Positions 1 to 8,970 of a stretch of DNA of 64,000 nt are shown here, in pieces (positions within the stretch are counted from its first letter, which is position 1; the number at the start of each line of letters is the position of its first letter). The notes beneath the pieces were generated by a model. That model saw only the letters and a program-made list of their open reading frames with translations. It had not been told where the DNA came from and searched no databases. The DNA is from Methylomonas sp. ZR1 (GTDB lineage: Bacteria; Pseudomonadota; Gammaproteobacteria; Methylococcales; Methylomonadaceae). A program made the position numbers and the translations under genes. The DNA is taken from assembly GCF_013141865.1 (NCBI RefSeq), contig NZ_RCST01000001.1:1984001-2048000 (forward strand), given 5' to 3'.

Positions 1-1166
1 TGGCGGTCGTCGGTCTGACCGGCGGCATACTGGTGTTTTATCTGGAAATGCAGGAAATACTGAACCCTGAGTTGTCCGTCGTTTCCTTACCCGCCGCAGA
101 ACAACGACACTTGCGGTCGTTAGACGACATCGTCGCCGCAGCGGAAAACGCCAAACCGCCAGATAGTCTGTTTTTTAAGGTGTACTACCCACGAAACGCC
201 GAAGTGGCTTACAAATTTTTGTATTTTGTCAGGGACGACAGTAAAACGAACAGTGGCGACGGCTACTATATCTTCGTCGACCCTTATACCGCGCAAGTCA
301 AGGGTTTACAGCTTTGGCATCCCAAAGATCGATATTGGGGCCGGCCTTTGGTCAGTTTCATCATGCAGTTACATTGGTGTTTGCTGCTGGGCAAGACTGG
401 CGCCACTATCGTCTCGATTCTCGGCGCCTTTTCCATTTTATCGGTATTGACTGGCTTAATCGTCTGGTGGCCGTTGACCGGTAAATTTAGGCAGGCGCTG
501 ACCTTCAAGCGCCGTTCGGGATCAGTCAGATTCAACTTCGATCTGCATAAAATAGTCGGTTTCTATTCCGGCATCGTGTTAATACCGGTATTGTTTTCCG
601 GTATTTATATGACGCAGCCGGAGCGAATAGACGTACTAGTCAAGCCGTTCTCGACTATCACCCGCCCGAATGCGTACAACGGCATTCCGGAAACGATTGA
701 TAGCGCCCCACCCAAAGCGGGACAACAGACGATTAGCTTAGCGCAAGTGGAAACAATAGTGCAGCAAAGCTACCCTGCCGGCCGACTATGGATGCTGAAC
801 GCACCGAAGGACCGGCTGGATGTGTTTAGGGTGATGAAACGAGACGTCGCAGAATTAAGCCGCTTCGTCGGCTACCGGGATATTGCCGTCGATCAATACA
901 GCGGCGAAATTATCAAGGTCTACGATTCCGGCACCGGCTCGAACGCCGATGTCTTTTACGATTGGCAATGGCCTTTGCATAGTGGCCATGCATTCGGTTG
1001 GCCGGGGCGGATTCTGGTGTTGCTGGCGGGTTTGGCTTGCCCGGTGTTGTATATCACCGGCGTCGTGCGTTGGCTGCAAAAACGGCGGGCGAAACAACCT
1101 CTAAAGTCACTTAGCCAAAAACAACCGCCGCAGGCCGCTGAATCAATTTATCGCCCCCGCCCTTAA
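1..1166 (+). CDS. PepSY-associated transmembrane protein (5' end outside window)
   Basis: The reading frame is open from the first bases, and the GTG at 33 lies inside a hydrophobic helix, so the true start is upstream. Three further hydrophobic helices are visible, near 385-480, 550-610 and 1010-1070. Histidines occur at helix edges in LHW, DLHK and WPLHSGHAFGW. This pattern is typical of PepSY-associated membrane proteins, some of which are inner-membrane reductases linked to TonB-dependent iron uptake. The PepSY-like periplasmic segment carries YRDIAVDQYSGEI, and the protein ends in a basic tail. The specific substrate cannot be read from the sequence. Confidence is high for the family and low for the reductase role. 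Confidence 0.85.
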   Translation, partial: AVVGLTGGILVFYLEMQEILNPELSVVSLPAAEQRHLRSLDDIVAAAENAKPPDSLFFKVYYPRNAEVAYKFLYFVRDDSKTNSGDGYYIFVDPYTAQVKGLQLWHPKDRYWGRPLVSFIMQLHWCLLLGKTGATIVSILGAFSILSVLTGLIVWWPLTGKFRQALTFKRRSGSVRFNFDLHKIVGFYSGIVLIPVLFSGIYMTQPERIDVLVKPFSTITRPNAYNGIPETIDSAPPKAGQQTISLAQVETIVQQSYPAGRLWMLNAPKDRLDVFRVMKRDVAELSRFVGYRDIAVDQYSGEIIKVYDSGTGSNADVFYDWQWPLHSGHAFGWPGRILVLLAGLACPVLYITGVVRWLQKRRAKQPLKSLSQKQPPQAAESIYRPRP

Positions 1167-1432
1167 ATCCCGTTCGCGCTTGGTCTGTCGAAGGGCACGC
1201 TCGTTTGGGCTGCGATGCGCTTAACCCGCGGCATATCCGGGATAAATAGGGTCGGGTTAATAAGCCATACAGGAAACCATTCCCCCGCCTGCCGGTCCAT
1301 TTTAAGTGCGAGTTAAGCCTTTAAGGTTTTAATCGCCACGCGGTCCGGGACCGGCTTCTATTGGCAATACCCATAGAATTTATACGCCTCCCGACTCAAC
1401 GTACTTATGAACAGCATCCAGGATGAAAAATA

Positions 1433-2383
1433 ATGACTAAAAAATTACTTGCTATCGCCATCGGTACCAGCTTGTTAACAGCCTGTACCACTAACCCCTA
1501 TACCGGCCAGTCCAGCATGAGCAACCTAGGCAAGGGCGCCGGTGTCGGCGCGGCAGTGGGCGCAGGCGCCGGTACTTTATTCGGCGGAAACGACTGGAAA
1601 AACGCCGGTCTGGGCGCATTAGCCGGTGCCGCGGTTGGCGCCGGGGTCGGTTATTACATGGACAAACAACAGGAAGAGATGCAGCAGTCGCTGCAAGGCA
1701 CAGGGATTGAAGTCCAGCGCACCGCGCAAAACCAGCTGACCTTGAACATGCCCAGCACCAGTGATGTGACGTTTGCGTTTGGCAAAGCCGACTTGACGCC
1801 GGAAGCCCAGCACGCGCTGGACCCCATCGCCAGAGTGTTGACCAATTACCCGGAGTCGACGATTTCCGTCACCGGCCACACCGATGACGTGGGTTCCGAT
1901 GCCGACAATCAACGTTTATCTGAAGCACGGGCTACCAGCGTGGCCAACTTCTTGGCGCAACGCGGTGTGAACCGGATGCGTATCTCCCAACAGGGCATGG
2001 GCGAAAGTTCGCCGAAAGTACCGAACAGTAGCGATGCCAATCGGGCAATCAATCGCCGGGTGGAACTGGCGATCAACGCCAATCAAAACGCCGGTGCTGC
2101 GCAACAACCGCAGCAAGGCTACCCGCAACAGCAAACCCAGCCTTATCAGCAACAAGGCGGTTATCCGCAGCAGAACTACCCGCAGCAAGGTTATCCGCAG
2201 CAAAACCAACCGTATCAGCAGGGTTACCCGCAACAGCAAAGTTACCCTCAGCAGAATCAGCAATACCAAGGTTACCCACAGCAACAGGGGTATCCACAGC
2301 AAACTTATCCGCGCCAGGGTTACCCACAACAGAACCAGCAATACCAGCAGCAGTATCCACAGCCTTATTACCAACAACAATAA
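1433..2383 (+). CDS. OmpA-family lipoprotein with glycine zipper and Gln/Pro/Tyr-rich tail
   Basis: A signal peptide ends in a lipobox (LLTAC, Cys18), so this is probably an outer-membrane lipoprotein. Residues about 30-80 form a glycine-zipper segment rich in Gly/Ala. Residues about 105-210 form an OmpA-like peptidoglycan-binding domain, with the characteristic [20 protein letters not shown] region and NRRVELAI near its end. The last 90 or so residues are repeats of PQQGYPQQ type, unusual for this family. The start is supported by an AGGATG Shine-Dalgarno just upstream. The likely role is tethering the outer membrane to peptidoglycan; the tail's role is unknown. Confidence 0.9.
   Translation: MTKKLLAIAIGTSLLTACTTNPYTGQSSMSNLGKGAGVGAAVGAGAGTLFGGNDWKNAGLGALAGAAVGAGVGYYMDKQQEEMQQSLQGTGIEVQRTAQNQLTLNMPSTSDVTFAFGKADLTPEAQHALDPIARVLTNYPESTISVTGHTDDVGSDADNQRLSEARATSVANFLAQRGVNRMRISQQGMGESSPKVPNSSDANRAINRRVELAINANQNAGAAQQPQQGYPQQQTQPYQQQGGYPQQNYPQQGYPQQNQPYQQGYPQQQSYPQQNQQYQGYPQQQGYPQQTYPRQGYPQQNQQYQQQYPQPYYQQQ
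2101..2380 (+). repeat. In-gene repeat encoding a Q/P/Y/G tail
   Basis: Imperfect tandem repeats of short codon blocks (CAG/CAA, CCG, TAT, GGT) encode about a dozen copies of a GYPQQ(N/Q) unit at the C-terminus of the OmpA-like lipoprotein. The antisense frame is also open, producing a leucine/valine-rich shadow ORF that is not a gene. Such a region is expected to vary in copy number between strains. Confidence 0.85.
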
Positions 2384-2412
2384 AGCTTTAGATACAAGCC
2401 AGCCATCATAAA

Positions 2413-2445
2413 AAACCCGCTTCTTTACGGGAAAGAAGCGGGTTT
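2413..2445. terminator. Bidirectional intrinsic terminator
   Basis: A perfect 14-bp stem (AAACCCGCTTCTTT with its complement) encloses a 5-nt loop. It lies between the convergent OmpA-like gene and the Hsp70 gene. The A-run on the left gives a U-tract for minus-strand transcripts, and the stem itself ends in TTT for plus-strand transcripts, so it can serve both genes. Confidence 0.85.
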
Positions 2446-2498
2446 CAGTTAAGCCCTTGGAAATTCGGCTCTGGTTTAGCCACTAGCTATTGTTAATA

Positions 2499-4334
2499 TC
2501 AAGCGTCGCCAGCCCTGACATCAAACTCAATTTTCCAGCGCTGTTGATCGCGTTTGGAAACCGCTTTTAACTCTAAAGTCCCCACTTCGGTCACTGCCAC
2601 AGACAAATGCACCGGGACGATGTCGCCGGCATGGCGACCTTCTTCCGGCAAAGTGATCTCAATTTCGTCCAGTTCTTCCAATTCGTCGTCCTGCCAATAT
2701 TCCAGCCTTACCCCTACCGCATCGTCGCGGCGGGTTTTCGAACCGAAAAAGCGGAAGCGTACCGGTTCGCCGATGATCAAACCGAATTCGTCATTAGGCA
2801 ATTCCTGTTCGCTGCCCTCTTCCATCCCAAACGGCGCGATGCACAAGGCTTCGATCTCCGCCGGCAATCCGGGAACCGCCGGCATGGCGCTCTCAATACC
2901 GACGTAATAAGCCGCCGCCGTGCCGCCTTTGATTCTGACGCCCTTGCCTTTGCGGACAAATCCGTAATAGGCAGCGCCACGCGCGACCGCCAAATCCAAG
3001 TCGGCGCCTTGTAACAGTCTGGCCGGCGCGGCTTGTTCGGCCTGCAACCAGCTATTTAATATCTGCATCAAGCGCTCGGCCATCACGCCGGCTTTTAACA
3101 CCCCGCCGTTGAACAATACCGCGGTCGGATGCAAGAAACTGGCGTGTTCGGGCAAGACATGATCGGCTAGCTCGCCGGTCGCTTCTTTTTGCCGCGACAA
3201 AAATGCAGCCAGATGGCGAGTAATGCCGGCATCCTGCGCATAAGGCAAACCGGCGGTACGCAAACCACTGCGCGGTCTGACCACCGGTCTTTCTTCGATC
3301 GGTACCCACGGCAAAAAGCCTTCGACCAAGACGCGGTTCAGTTCGTCGCGAGTCAGTTCGGTGCGCAAGGTGCCGCCGATCAGGGATGAGCCGCGACTCG
3401 CTACGACTAAAGGCATGCTGCCCAACTCGGGCTGGTTGAACAGTTTTTCTTTGGCTTCCCGACAGGCGTGGGTCAAAGCTTGTAGTTGCCAGGATTCCAG
3501 ACGCTTGCCGCTGTCTTGCTCCAGTTTGGCTCTAACGGTATAGGCCAAGGCCAAGTCCATGTTATCGCCGCCCAACAAGATATGATCGCCGACCGCCACC
3601 CGGGTCAATTGCAGGTTGCCGTCTTGTTCGGTCACCGCAATCAAGGATAAGTCGGTGGTGCCACCGCCGATGTCGGCGACCAAAATCACGTCGCCGATTT
3701 GCACATGATTGCGCCAATCGCCTTCGCTGTTTTCGATCCAGCTGTACAAAGCAGCTTGCGGTTCTTCCAGCAATACGGCCTGCCCTAATCCCACCGCGCG
3801 GGCCGCTTCGACCGTCAATTCACGCGCGGCCGGGTCAAACGACGCCGGCACTGTGATAGTGACATCTTGATCTTGTAAATTATGCTCCGGGAATCGGTGA
3901 TTCCAGGCATCGCGCAAATGTTGCAGATAGGCCTTGCTGGCGGCAAACGGGGAAATCCGCTCCACATCCTCCGGCGCCTCGACCGGCAAAATCGCTTGTT
4001 TGCAATCGACACCGGCATGGCACAACCAGCTCTTGGCGCTGGACACTAATCTGATGGGGGTTTTGCTGCCCAGATTACGGGCGATTTCGCCGACCAGATA
4101 TTCCGGTTTAGCTGTCCACGGCAACGCAGTGGCGCCTTCGGCAATCTCGGCCGGATGAGCCAAATAGGTGAAGGACGGCAATTGCGCCTTGTCTTCTATC
4201 GTGCCGGGGCCGGTCAACTGCGGAATCGCCAACACATCCAGGACCACTTGATCCTCGCCGGCTTCCAGATCGACATAAGACAATACGCAATGCGTGGTAC
4301 CCAAATCGATACCGACCGAATAACGCGCGGTCAT
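2499..4334 (-). CDS. Hsp70-family (DnaK-like) protein
   Basis: The actin/Hsp70 ATPase signatures are present: VGIDLGTTH at the N-terminus (phosphate 1), ADIGGGTTDLSL near residue 220 (phosphate 2) and VLFNGGVLKAG near residue 405 (adenosine motif). At 611 residues the protein is slightly shorter than DnaK. Its C-terminal 130 residues are beta-rich but not recognisably the DnaK lid. The ATG overlaps the stop of the upstream DUF2760 gene by 4 bp, indicating translational coupling. It is probably a specialised cytoplasmic chaperone rather than the housekeeping DnaK; no grpE or dnaJ is adjacent. Its clients are unknown. Confidence 0.88.
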   Translation of the reverse strand: MTARYSVGIDLGTTHCVLSYVDLEAGEDQVVLDVLAIPQLTGPGTIEDKAQLPSFTYLAHPAEIAEGATALPWTAKPEYLVGEIARNLGSKTPIRLVSSAKSWLCHAGVDCKQAILPVEAPEDVERISPFAASKAYLQHLRDAWNHRFPEHNLQDQDVTITVPASFDPAARELTVEAARAVGLGQAVLLEEPQAALYSWIENSEGDWRNHVQIGDVILVADIGGGTTDLSLIAVTEQDGNLQLTRVAVGDHILLGGDNMDLALAYTVRAKLEQDSGKRLESWQLQALTHACREAKEKLFNQPELGSMPLVVASRGSSLIGGTLRTELTRDELNRVLVEGFLPWVPIEERPVVRPRSGLRTAGLPYAQDAGITRHLAAFLSRQKEATGELADHVLPEHASFLHPTAVLFNGGVLKAGVMAERLMQILNSWLQAEQAAPARLLQGADLDLAVARGAAYYGFVRKGKGVRIKGGTAAAYYVGIESAMPAVPGLPAEIEALCIAPFGMEEGSEQELPNDEFGLIIGEPVRFRFFGSKTRRDDAVGVRLEYWQDDELEELDEIEITLPEEGRHAGDIVPVHLSVAVTEVGTLELKAVSKRDQQRWKIEFDVRAGDA

Positions 4335-4981
4335 AATTCCACCTCGGCCGGCGCGACGATTTTGGCGTTATGGCCTTCGGTCAATTTCGGCAAACGCAGA
4401 TCGGTGACTTGCCAACCTTTATGCACCAAAGTGCCGGTAAACGGCGCCTCGCCGACGATATTGCCGGTCAAACGAAATGACGCGGCATCGAAGCCTTTGT
4501 TTAGAGTCACCCGGTTGCCTTCGGGATCTTTGCTGACAGGGGCCAGGGTGAAATGCTCGCTGACCGCTTTGCTGCAACCTTGATGCACCACGCGCGCCGC
4601 CGCACCGATTTCGGCATCAGAAAAGGCGCTGACATCTTCCTTGATGAAGTCGATAAACCGAGCTTCTTTTTGCAGCAAACTTAATAACTGCAAGGCGGCA
4701 TCCGGAGTCGCTTCCTTTAATACCACGGGCTCAGGCGCCGGGGCCTGGACGATTTTTTCCACTTCGACGATCTTCTCGACGATTTTGACTTCCGGTTGCG
4801 GCGCAGGAGTGGGAGCGACTACTGCCGGAGCTGCGGATTTGCAGCGGCGCATGCCCAGCAATACCGAGACTAAAACCACAATCAGAATCAAAGCCAACAG
4901 TGCGGCGGTACCGGCCAAACACACGTGCCACAAATCGAAGGTGGTCGGGCGCAAGGATAAATCGATGGTGTAGGTATTCAT
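4331..4981 (-). CDS. DUF2760 membrane-anchored protein
   Basis: An N-terminal transmembrane helix (about residues 20-45, rich in Leu/Ile/Val) is followed by a Pro/Ala/Glu/Lys-rich linker and a conserved C-terminal domain of about 130 residues. That domain contains LLSLLQKEARFIDFIKED and a G-x-L-V-H-K-G-W motif. This matches the DUF2760 family, which I know to occur next to Hsp70-like genes. It overlaps the downstream Hsp70 gene by ATGA. It may anchor or regulate that chaperone at the inner membrane, but this is inferred only from adjacency. No catalytic residues are recognised. Confidence 0.8.
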   Translation of the reverse strand: MNTYTIDLSLRPTTFDLWHVCLAGTAALLALILIVVLVSVLLGMRRCKSAAPAVVAPTPAPQPEVKIVEKIVEVEKIVQAPAPEPVVLKEATPDAALQLLSLLQKEARFIDFIKEDVSAFSDAEIGAAARVVHQGCSKAVSEHFTLAPVSKDPEGNRVTLNKGFDAASFRLTGNIVGEAPFTGTLVHKGWQVTDLRLPKLTEGHNAKIVAPAEVEL

Positions 4982-5094
4982 GAAAAACGAGTGATGGTTG
5001 TTAATTGAAACAAGGGCTATAGCGTCTAATCTTCAAGCATGCCGCAACAGATAACGCTAAATTTTTACGCCAATGCCATTGCGGACAGTGGGAG

Positions 5095-5481
5095 TCAGTT
5101 ACCAGGCATGCCGGCTTTCTTCGCGGCTTCCGCGTACATTAATTGCTGCAGCAAATTGCGCGTTACCTGGATACGCATTTTCTTCAAATGCCGGTCAGCC
5201 ACCACGCCCGGCACTTCGGCGTCGGTATAAACTTTGCGCATTTCGGCCAAGGTCGGCTCACAAGACTTAATAATCACATCGGTGGCGTTGCGGCTTTCCA
5301 TCTTGGCAAACTCGGGTTTTTGCATAGTATCCACTACACATTTTTTATAGGTGTACTGAGCTTGCTGAATCTTCTGGATGGTTTCATCTTTCAGAGTGGT
5401 TTCGTTCCATTCTTCCTTGGCTTCCTCGGCACAGGCCAAACCTGCGACCATCATCAATGCAACTACTAAACGGTATGTCAT
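5095..5481 (-). CDS. Small exported protein of unknown function
   Basis: A protein of 128 residues with a clear signal peptide ending near Ala-Cys-Ala-Glu, so it is likely periplasmic. The mature part is helical and charged, with cysteines at KKCVVD and KSCEPT that could form one disulfide. A GGAGAG Shine-Dalgarno lies just upstream of the ATG. I do not recognise the family. The next leftward gene, DUF2760, starts about 110 bp downstream, so the two could be cotranscribed. Signal peptide and ribosome-binding site make it a credible gene. Confidence 0.7.
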   Translation of the reverse strand: MTYRLVVALMMVAGLACAEEAKEEWNETTLKDETIQKIQQAQYTYKKCVVDTMQKPEFAKMESRNATDVIIKSCEPTLAEMRKVYTDAEVPGVVADRHLKKMRIQVTRNLLQQLMYAEAAKKAGMPGN

Positions 5482-5789
5482 GTTTTGCTCTCCAATGGGG
5501 GCGTGATAATGGCTGGCGATTTTACGCGATGCTAGCTGAAATGAACAATCAGTCGGCAGCGGCAGGCGATCAGAACAGGCCTAGCCTGATCAGCCAGCTC
5601 AACGCGGCCAGCTGTAAACTCACCCAGGCTCAGGACAAACTCGCGTTTCAACGCCAGATCACTAAGATACCAGGCAGTGAGCTAAAAGCGACGCCAAGGC
5701 GGCAGGAACGCGCTGCTCATAAAAGGGCTGGCGCGGGTCTCTTGGAAATGACCGTATCGAAAAAACCAACCGAATTGGTGATCTAAAGC
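5482..5789. other. Intergenic region, no gene supported
   Basis: This stretch lies upstream of the minus-strand gene ending at 5481 and downstream of the minus-strand gene at 5790-6188. A plus-strand ORF across it (5457-5786) overlaps the signal-peptide region of the exported protein, has no family resemblance and has no convincing ribosome-binding site. I treat it as chance. No hairpin terminator or RNA gene was recognised. Confidence 0.5.
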
Positions 5790-6188
5790 TTAGTGATCGC
5801 AAACATGCCGAGACGAACCGGCCTGATTTTGGCCTTGAGTGGTATCAGGCAATAAAGGCAGGGCTTCCGTTATTCCGTCGCCGCATTGTTTCATTTGCTG
5901 CATGGCTTTATTGGCCGATACGTCCTTACCAAACTCCATCGCTCTGACCATCGCTTCATCGCGTTTTCCCGCCGCGCATAAGCGCTCCACCTCGGCACTC
6001 ATTTGTTTGGCCTGCGCTTGAAAGGCCTGCATGTCGGTCTTATCGATGTGCTTCACGCAGTCTTGCATGGCTTTCATTTTCTGCATCACTTGCTGCATTT
6101 GCGCTTTATCCATATTTTTAAACGCATCGTTTTCAGCGGCAGCGGCGATGGGGAGTAGTAACAGCAGGGTTATCAATAAATTTCGCAT
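5790..6188 (-). CDS. Small exported helical protein of unknown function
   Basis: The start was placed at the ATG at 6188 rather than 6212. It is preceded by a GAGGAAAG Shine-Dalgarno and directly begins a signal peptide (MRNLLITLLLLLP...AAA). The mature protein is about 110 residues and rich in Met, Lys and Gln (QMQQVMQKMKAMQDC), with three cysteines in the helical part and another in the C-terminal VCDH. It is predicted periplasmic. The family is not recognised, and it shows no similarity by eye to the neighbouring small exported protein beyond size and export. Confidence 0.68.
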   Translation of the reverse strand: MRNLLITLLLLLPIAAAAENDAFKNMDKAQMQQVMQKMKAMQDCVKHIDKTDMQAFQAQAKQMSAEVERLCAAGKRDEAMVRAMEFGKDVSANKAMQQMKQCGDGITEALPLLPDTTQGQNQAGSSRHVCDH

Positions 6189-6443
6189 GACTTTCCTCAA
6201 AATAATGAACATACCTGGGAACTGTAGAAGTGTTCTACGTGGATAGCAAGCGCTGGCAATAACGCCGACTTAATGGTGTTGTCAGACAGGATCGTCCGAT
6301 TTTGTCGCATCCACGACATCGTTTGCTAAGCTGCCTCAAAGCGATAATCCCTATCAATCTACAACCTACACACGCATGCGGTGATTTGCTCAATTGGCAT
6401 CATTCTTGATTGCTTGATGGCTTTCGTCATCAGCAGCCCAACG

Positions 6444-7379
6444 ATGGAACACATTTTCCCTCTGCCCCGCCCGATGCTTGCACCGCCCAAACCCAAGCAT
6501 CCAGTGCTGCAAGCAGGCCATCGCTACAGCATCGACACCCAAAAATTAGCGGATAACCCACTCGGTGATGTAGAGCATGATCTGCAAAACGGCTTACTCG
6601 GCGATTACTCGTTAAGCATCGAACGGGCTGCGGTAGTGCCCGTGGATACGAAACATACACCCATACACGCATTCGTGTGGAACAGCGATTTACTAAGCCC
6701 ACTGCTCAAAAACTGCTTAGCCCTTACCACAGCCCACCCGCAGCAACCCAAGCAGAATCGTTTGACCTTGCTTGACGCCGGCATGGCCGCGCCCACCGTA
6801 AGCTTGGCGGACGGTATGCCATCCCTAAGTATCTCACCTCATTTTGAACTGGCATGGGACACCGCCGGTTTTTGCAGCCAATTGGGCGTCTTGCAGTTGC
6901 TGGAGTCTACTCGAACAGCACACTTCGCCGACGGCAAAACGATGACTTTATTGGATACCGAAAGTGAAGAAGGCGACCCGGTTTTGTATCTATCTGAGAA
7001 AGACAGGCCTTTGCCGGTCATACCGCTTGGCGGGTTTCAACAGCAAGGCCAGCAGCAAAAACTGCTGTTCAGTCAGGCCGTGACGCAAGCCATTCCGTCC
7101 GAAATCGCCGGCAATACCGTTGCGTCGATGAGCGTTTTGGAAAAATATACCGTGTACTTCATGCAAAACGCCGGACCGGATAGGCCGGATCTTTATATTT
7201 GGGTGCCCGTACATTTACCTATCGTTTGGGGATGGAGCATCCGGGTACAACAACGCTATGACGGCGTTTGGGATATTTTTCGCAAGAAATTGATCATGCC
7301 CAGCGCGTCGACCGAAGCGCCGAAATTACCCCTATGGCAGAGTAACTCCTTGCTACGCCAAACGATGCAGATGGCGTGA
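6444..7379 (+). CDS. Conserved-looking hypothetical protein, first gene of an FAD oxidase operon
   Basis: About 310 residues if the start is the ATG at 6444. GTG at 6381 and ATG at 6417 are alternatives, and none has a strong ribosome-binding site. No signal peptide, transmembrane helix or catalytic motif is recognised. The sequence is mixed alpha/beta with a Trp-rich end (WGWSIRV, LPLWQSNSLL). The stop overlaps the following FAD-oxidase start region, and two more genes follow closely, so it is likely part of a four-gene operon. Its function cannot be assigned. The coupled FAD oxidoreductase and GST suggest a role in modifying a small molecule, but that is only guilt by association. Confidence 0.65.
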   Translation: MEHIFPLPRPMLAPPKPKHPVLQAGHRYSIDTQKLADNPLGDVEHDLQNGLLGDYSLSIERAAVVPVDTKHTPIHAFVWNSDLLSPLLKNCLALTTAHPQQPKQNRLTLLDAGMAAPTVSLADGMPSLSISPHFELAWDTAGFCSQLGVLQLLESTRTAHFADGKTMTLLDTESEEGDPVLYLSEKDRPLPVIPLGGFQQQGQQQKLLFSQAVTQAIPSEIAGNTVASMSVLEKYTVYFMQNAGPDRPDLYIWVPVHLPIVWGWSIRVQQRYDGVWDIFRKKLIMPSASTEAPKLPLWQSNSLLRQTMQMA

Positions 7380-8467
7380 TGACCATGCTGGACGTGGCGA
7401 TTGTTGGCGCCGGACTGTCCGGTTTGTCCTTGGCAGAAAAACTGCTGACATACAAACCTAACATTGGCGTATTTGAAGCCCGCGAACGCTGTGGCGGCAG
7501 GATTCTATCCGCAGCTGACCCTACCCTGGGTTTTACCGCAGACTTGGGCCCCACTTGGCTGTGGCCTACGGAGCAACCGCGTATTTCGGCATTAGTAAAG
7601 CGCTTGGGATTGACGCTATTTCCGCAATGGGACTGCGGCCAAAGCTTATATCACGTGCAAGCAGACTCCCGGCCGGTGACTTACATCGATACTCAGACTC
7701 ACGCTGAAGCCAGACGGATTGCCGGCGGTTGCCAGCAATTAATTGACCGTTTATTGCAACGGATACCGGGACGGGTGTTGCGCCTTGGATACAATTTGCT
7801 ATCACTTAGCGATCACGGTAGTTATGTCGATTTAACATTCGCATGCGATGGCATCGTCAGTACCATACAGGCTCGCCAAGTTGTGCTGGCTGCTCCGCCG
7901 CGATTACTGGCTAACAGCATTACCTTTCAACCGGCTCTAGCACCCGGTTTGCTATCACTGATGCAAGACACGCCCACCTGGATGGCCGGGCACGCCAAGG
8001 CGGTTCTGGTTTACGAACAGGCTTTCTGGCGCCAACAAGGCTATTCCGGCAACGCCATTTCATCCTACCCCGGCGCGGTTTTGGCCGAAGTCTATGACGC
8101 CTGCTCCGACGATGCTGGAACATCTGCCCTGTTTGGTTTCTTTGGTTTGCCAGCCCAGATTCGCGAACAGTATCAAGACCGTCTGCCGGCCCTGATCGTG
8201 CGGCAAATGGTCGGCTTATTCGGTCCTGCCGCCGCCAATCCACTAAGTGTGATGATTCAGGATTGGAGCCGGGAACCATTTACCGCGACTTCTGTAGATC
8301 GCATACCGATGTTCGAACATCCCGCCTACGGCCATCGCGCGCTGCAATTGGACCATTGGCAAGACAAACTGTATTTCTGCGGAACCGAAACAGCCAGTAG
8401 GTCCGGCGGCTATTTGGAAGGCGCATTGGCAGCCAGCGACCGGGTTTTTAGCGCATTAACACTCTAA
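7379..8467 (+). CDS. FAD-dependent amine oxidase-like protein
   Basis: The N-terminal dinucleotide-binding motif VAIVGAGLSGLSLA is followed by an acidic FAD-ribose contact and RCGGRI, as in flavin monoamine oxidases. The C-terminal FAD motif is LYFCGTETASRSGGYLEGAL. At about 360 residues it is shorter than most family members (around 430-450), so part of the substrate domain is reduced. The ATG at 7379 overlaps the upstream stop (a GTG at 7376 is in frame). Substrate unknown; amines, indoles and sterol-like compounds are all possible in this fold. It is cotranscribed with two unknown genes and a GST. Confidence 0.85.
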   Translation: MTMLDVAIVGAGLSGLSLAEKLLTYKPNIGVFEARERCGGRILSAADPTLGFTADLGPTWLWPTEQPRISALVKRLGLTLFPQWDCGQSLYHVQADSRPVTYIDTQTHAEARRIAGGCQQLIDRLLQRIPGRVLRLGYNLLSLSDHGSYVDLTFACDGIVSTIQARQVVLAAPPRLLANSITFQPALAPGLLSLMQDTPTWMAGHAKAVLVYEQAFWRQQGYSGNAISSYPGAVLAEVYDACSDDAGTSALFGFFGLPAQIREQYQDRLPALIVRQMVGLFGPAAANPLSVMIQDWSREPFTATSVDRIPMFEHPAYGHRALQLDHWQDKLYFCGTETASRSGGYLEGALAASDRVFSALTL

Positions 8468-8482
8468 CTAAAGGACTTTGAC

Positions 8483-8944
8483 ATGAACAATCCAACGCTT
8501 AACGCGAACAGCATCGGCGAATTTAGTCGATTCATAATCGAGCAGAAAGCCAATATGAAGAAGCAGTACGATCAATTACTGGCCCATGACCTATCACACC
8601 AACAATGGGATGGTTGTTTTCAGCGCAATATCTTGATCGTCTTGGAAAAAACCTATCAAGACGCCCTGGCTCAATTAAAGACCTTGCCGTTTGATCACAC
8701 CGGCAGCACCGTCAATCAGGGCTTGGCGGATCTTACCAAATCAGTATTGGCGGTATTTGATGGCTTTATCGACGAGTTTTTGTTGATGGTAGTGGATAAA
8801 CATCGCACTTCCTGCGCCTTATCCAATTTCCCAGACGAGCATAAACCCGATCAGGTTTACCTGAGCGCGGTGCGTAGCGATATCGCCTTACTGTGGCGGA
8901 ATTTTGCGCTGGACATTAATGCTTACCTTCTGGAATGCCGCTAA
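8483..8944 (+). CDS. Hypothetical helical protein in FAD-oxidase operon
   Basis: A protein of 153 residues, predicted all-helical and soluble, with no recognised motif. It starts 15 bp after the oxidase stop, behind an AAGGAC ribosome-binding site, and ends 26 bp before the GST start, so operon membership is strong. Cysteines at DGCFQ, TSCAL and the terminal LECR are not in a metal-binding arrangement I recognise. Function unknown. Confidence 0.7.
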   Translation: MNNPTLNANSIGEFSRFIIEQKANMKKQYDQLLAHDLSHQQWDGCFQRNILIVLEKTYQDALAQLKTLPFDHTGSTVNQGLADLTKSVLAVFDGFIDEFLLMVVDKHRTSCALSNFPDEHKPDQVYLSAVRSDIALLWRNFALDINAYLLECR

Positions 8945-8970
8945 ACAAAACTTTTCCGATAGGATAATTT

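Noticed and set aside
1916..2380. 154-residue minus-strand ORF with Leu/Val repeats resembling a membrane protein
   Set aside because: It is the complement of the Gln/Pro/Tyr repeat DNA of the OmpA-like gene; the regular leucines are a consequence of CAG/CAA codons read in reverse.
5457..5786. 109-residue plus-strand ORF
   Set aside because: No motif, signal or good ribosome-binding site, and it overlaps the start of the exported protein gene.
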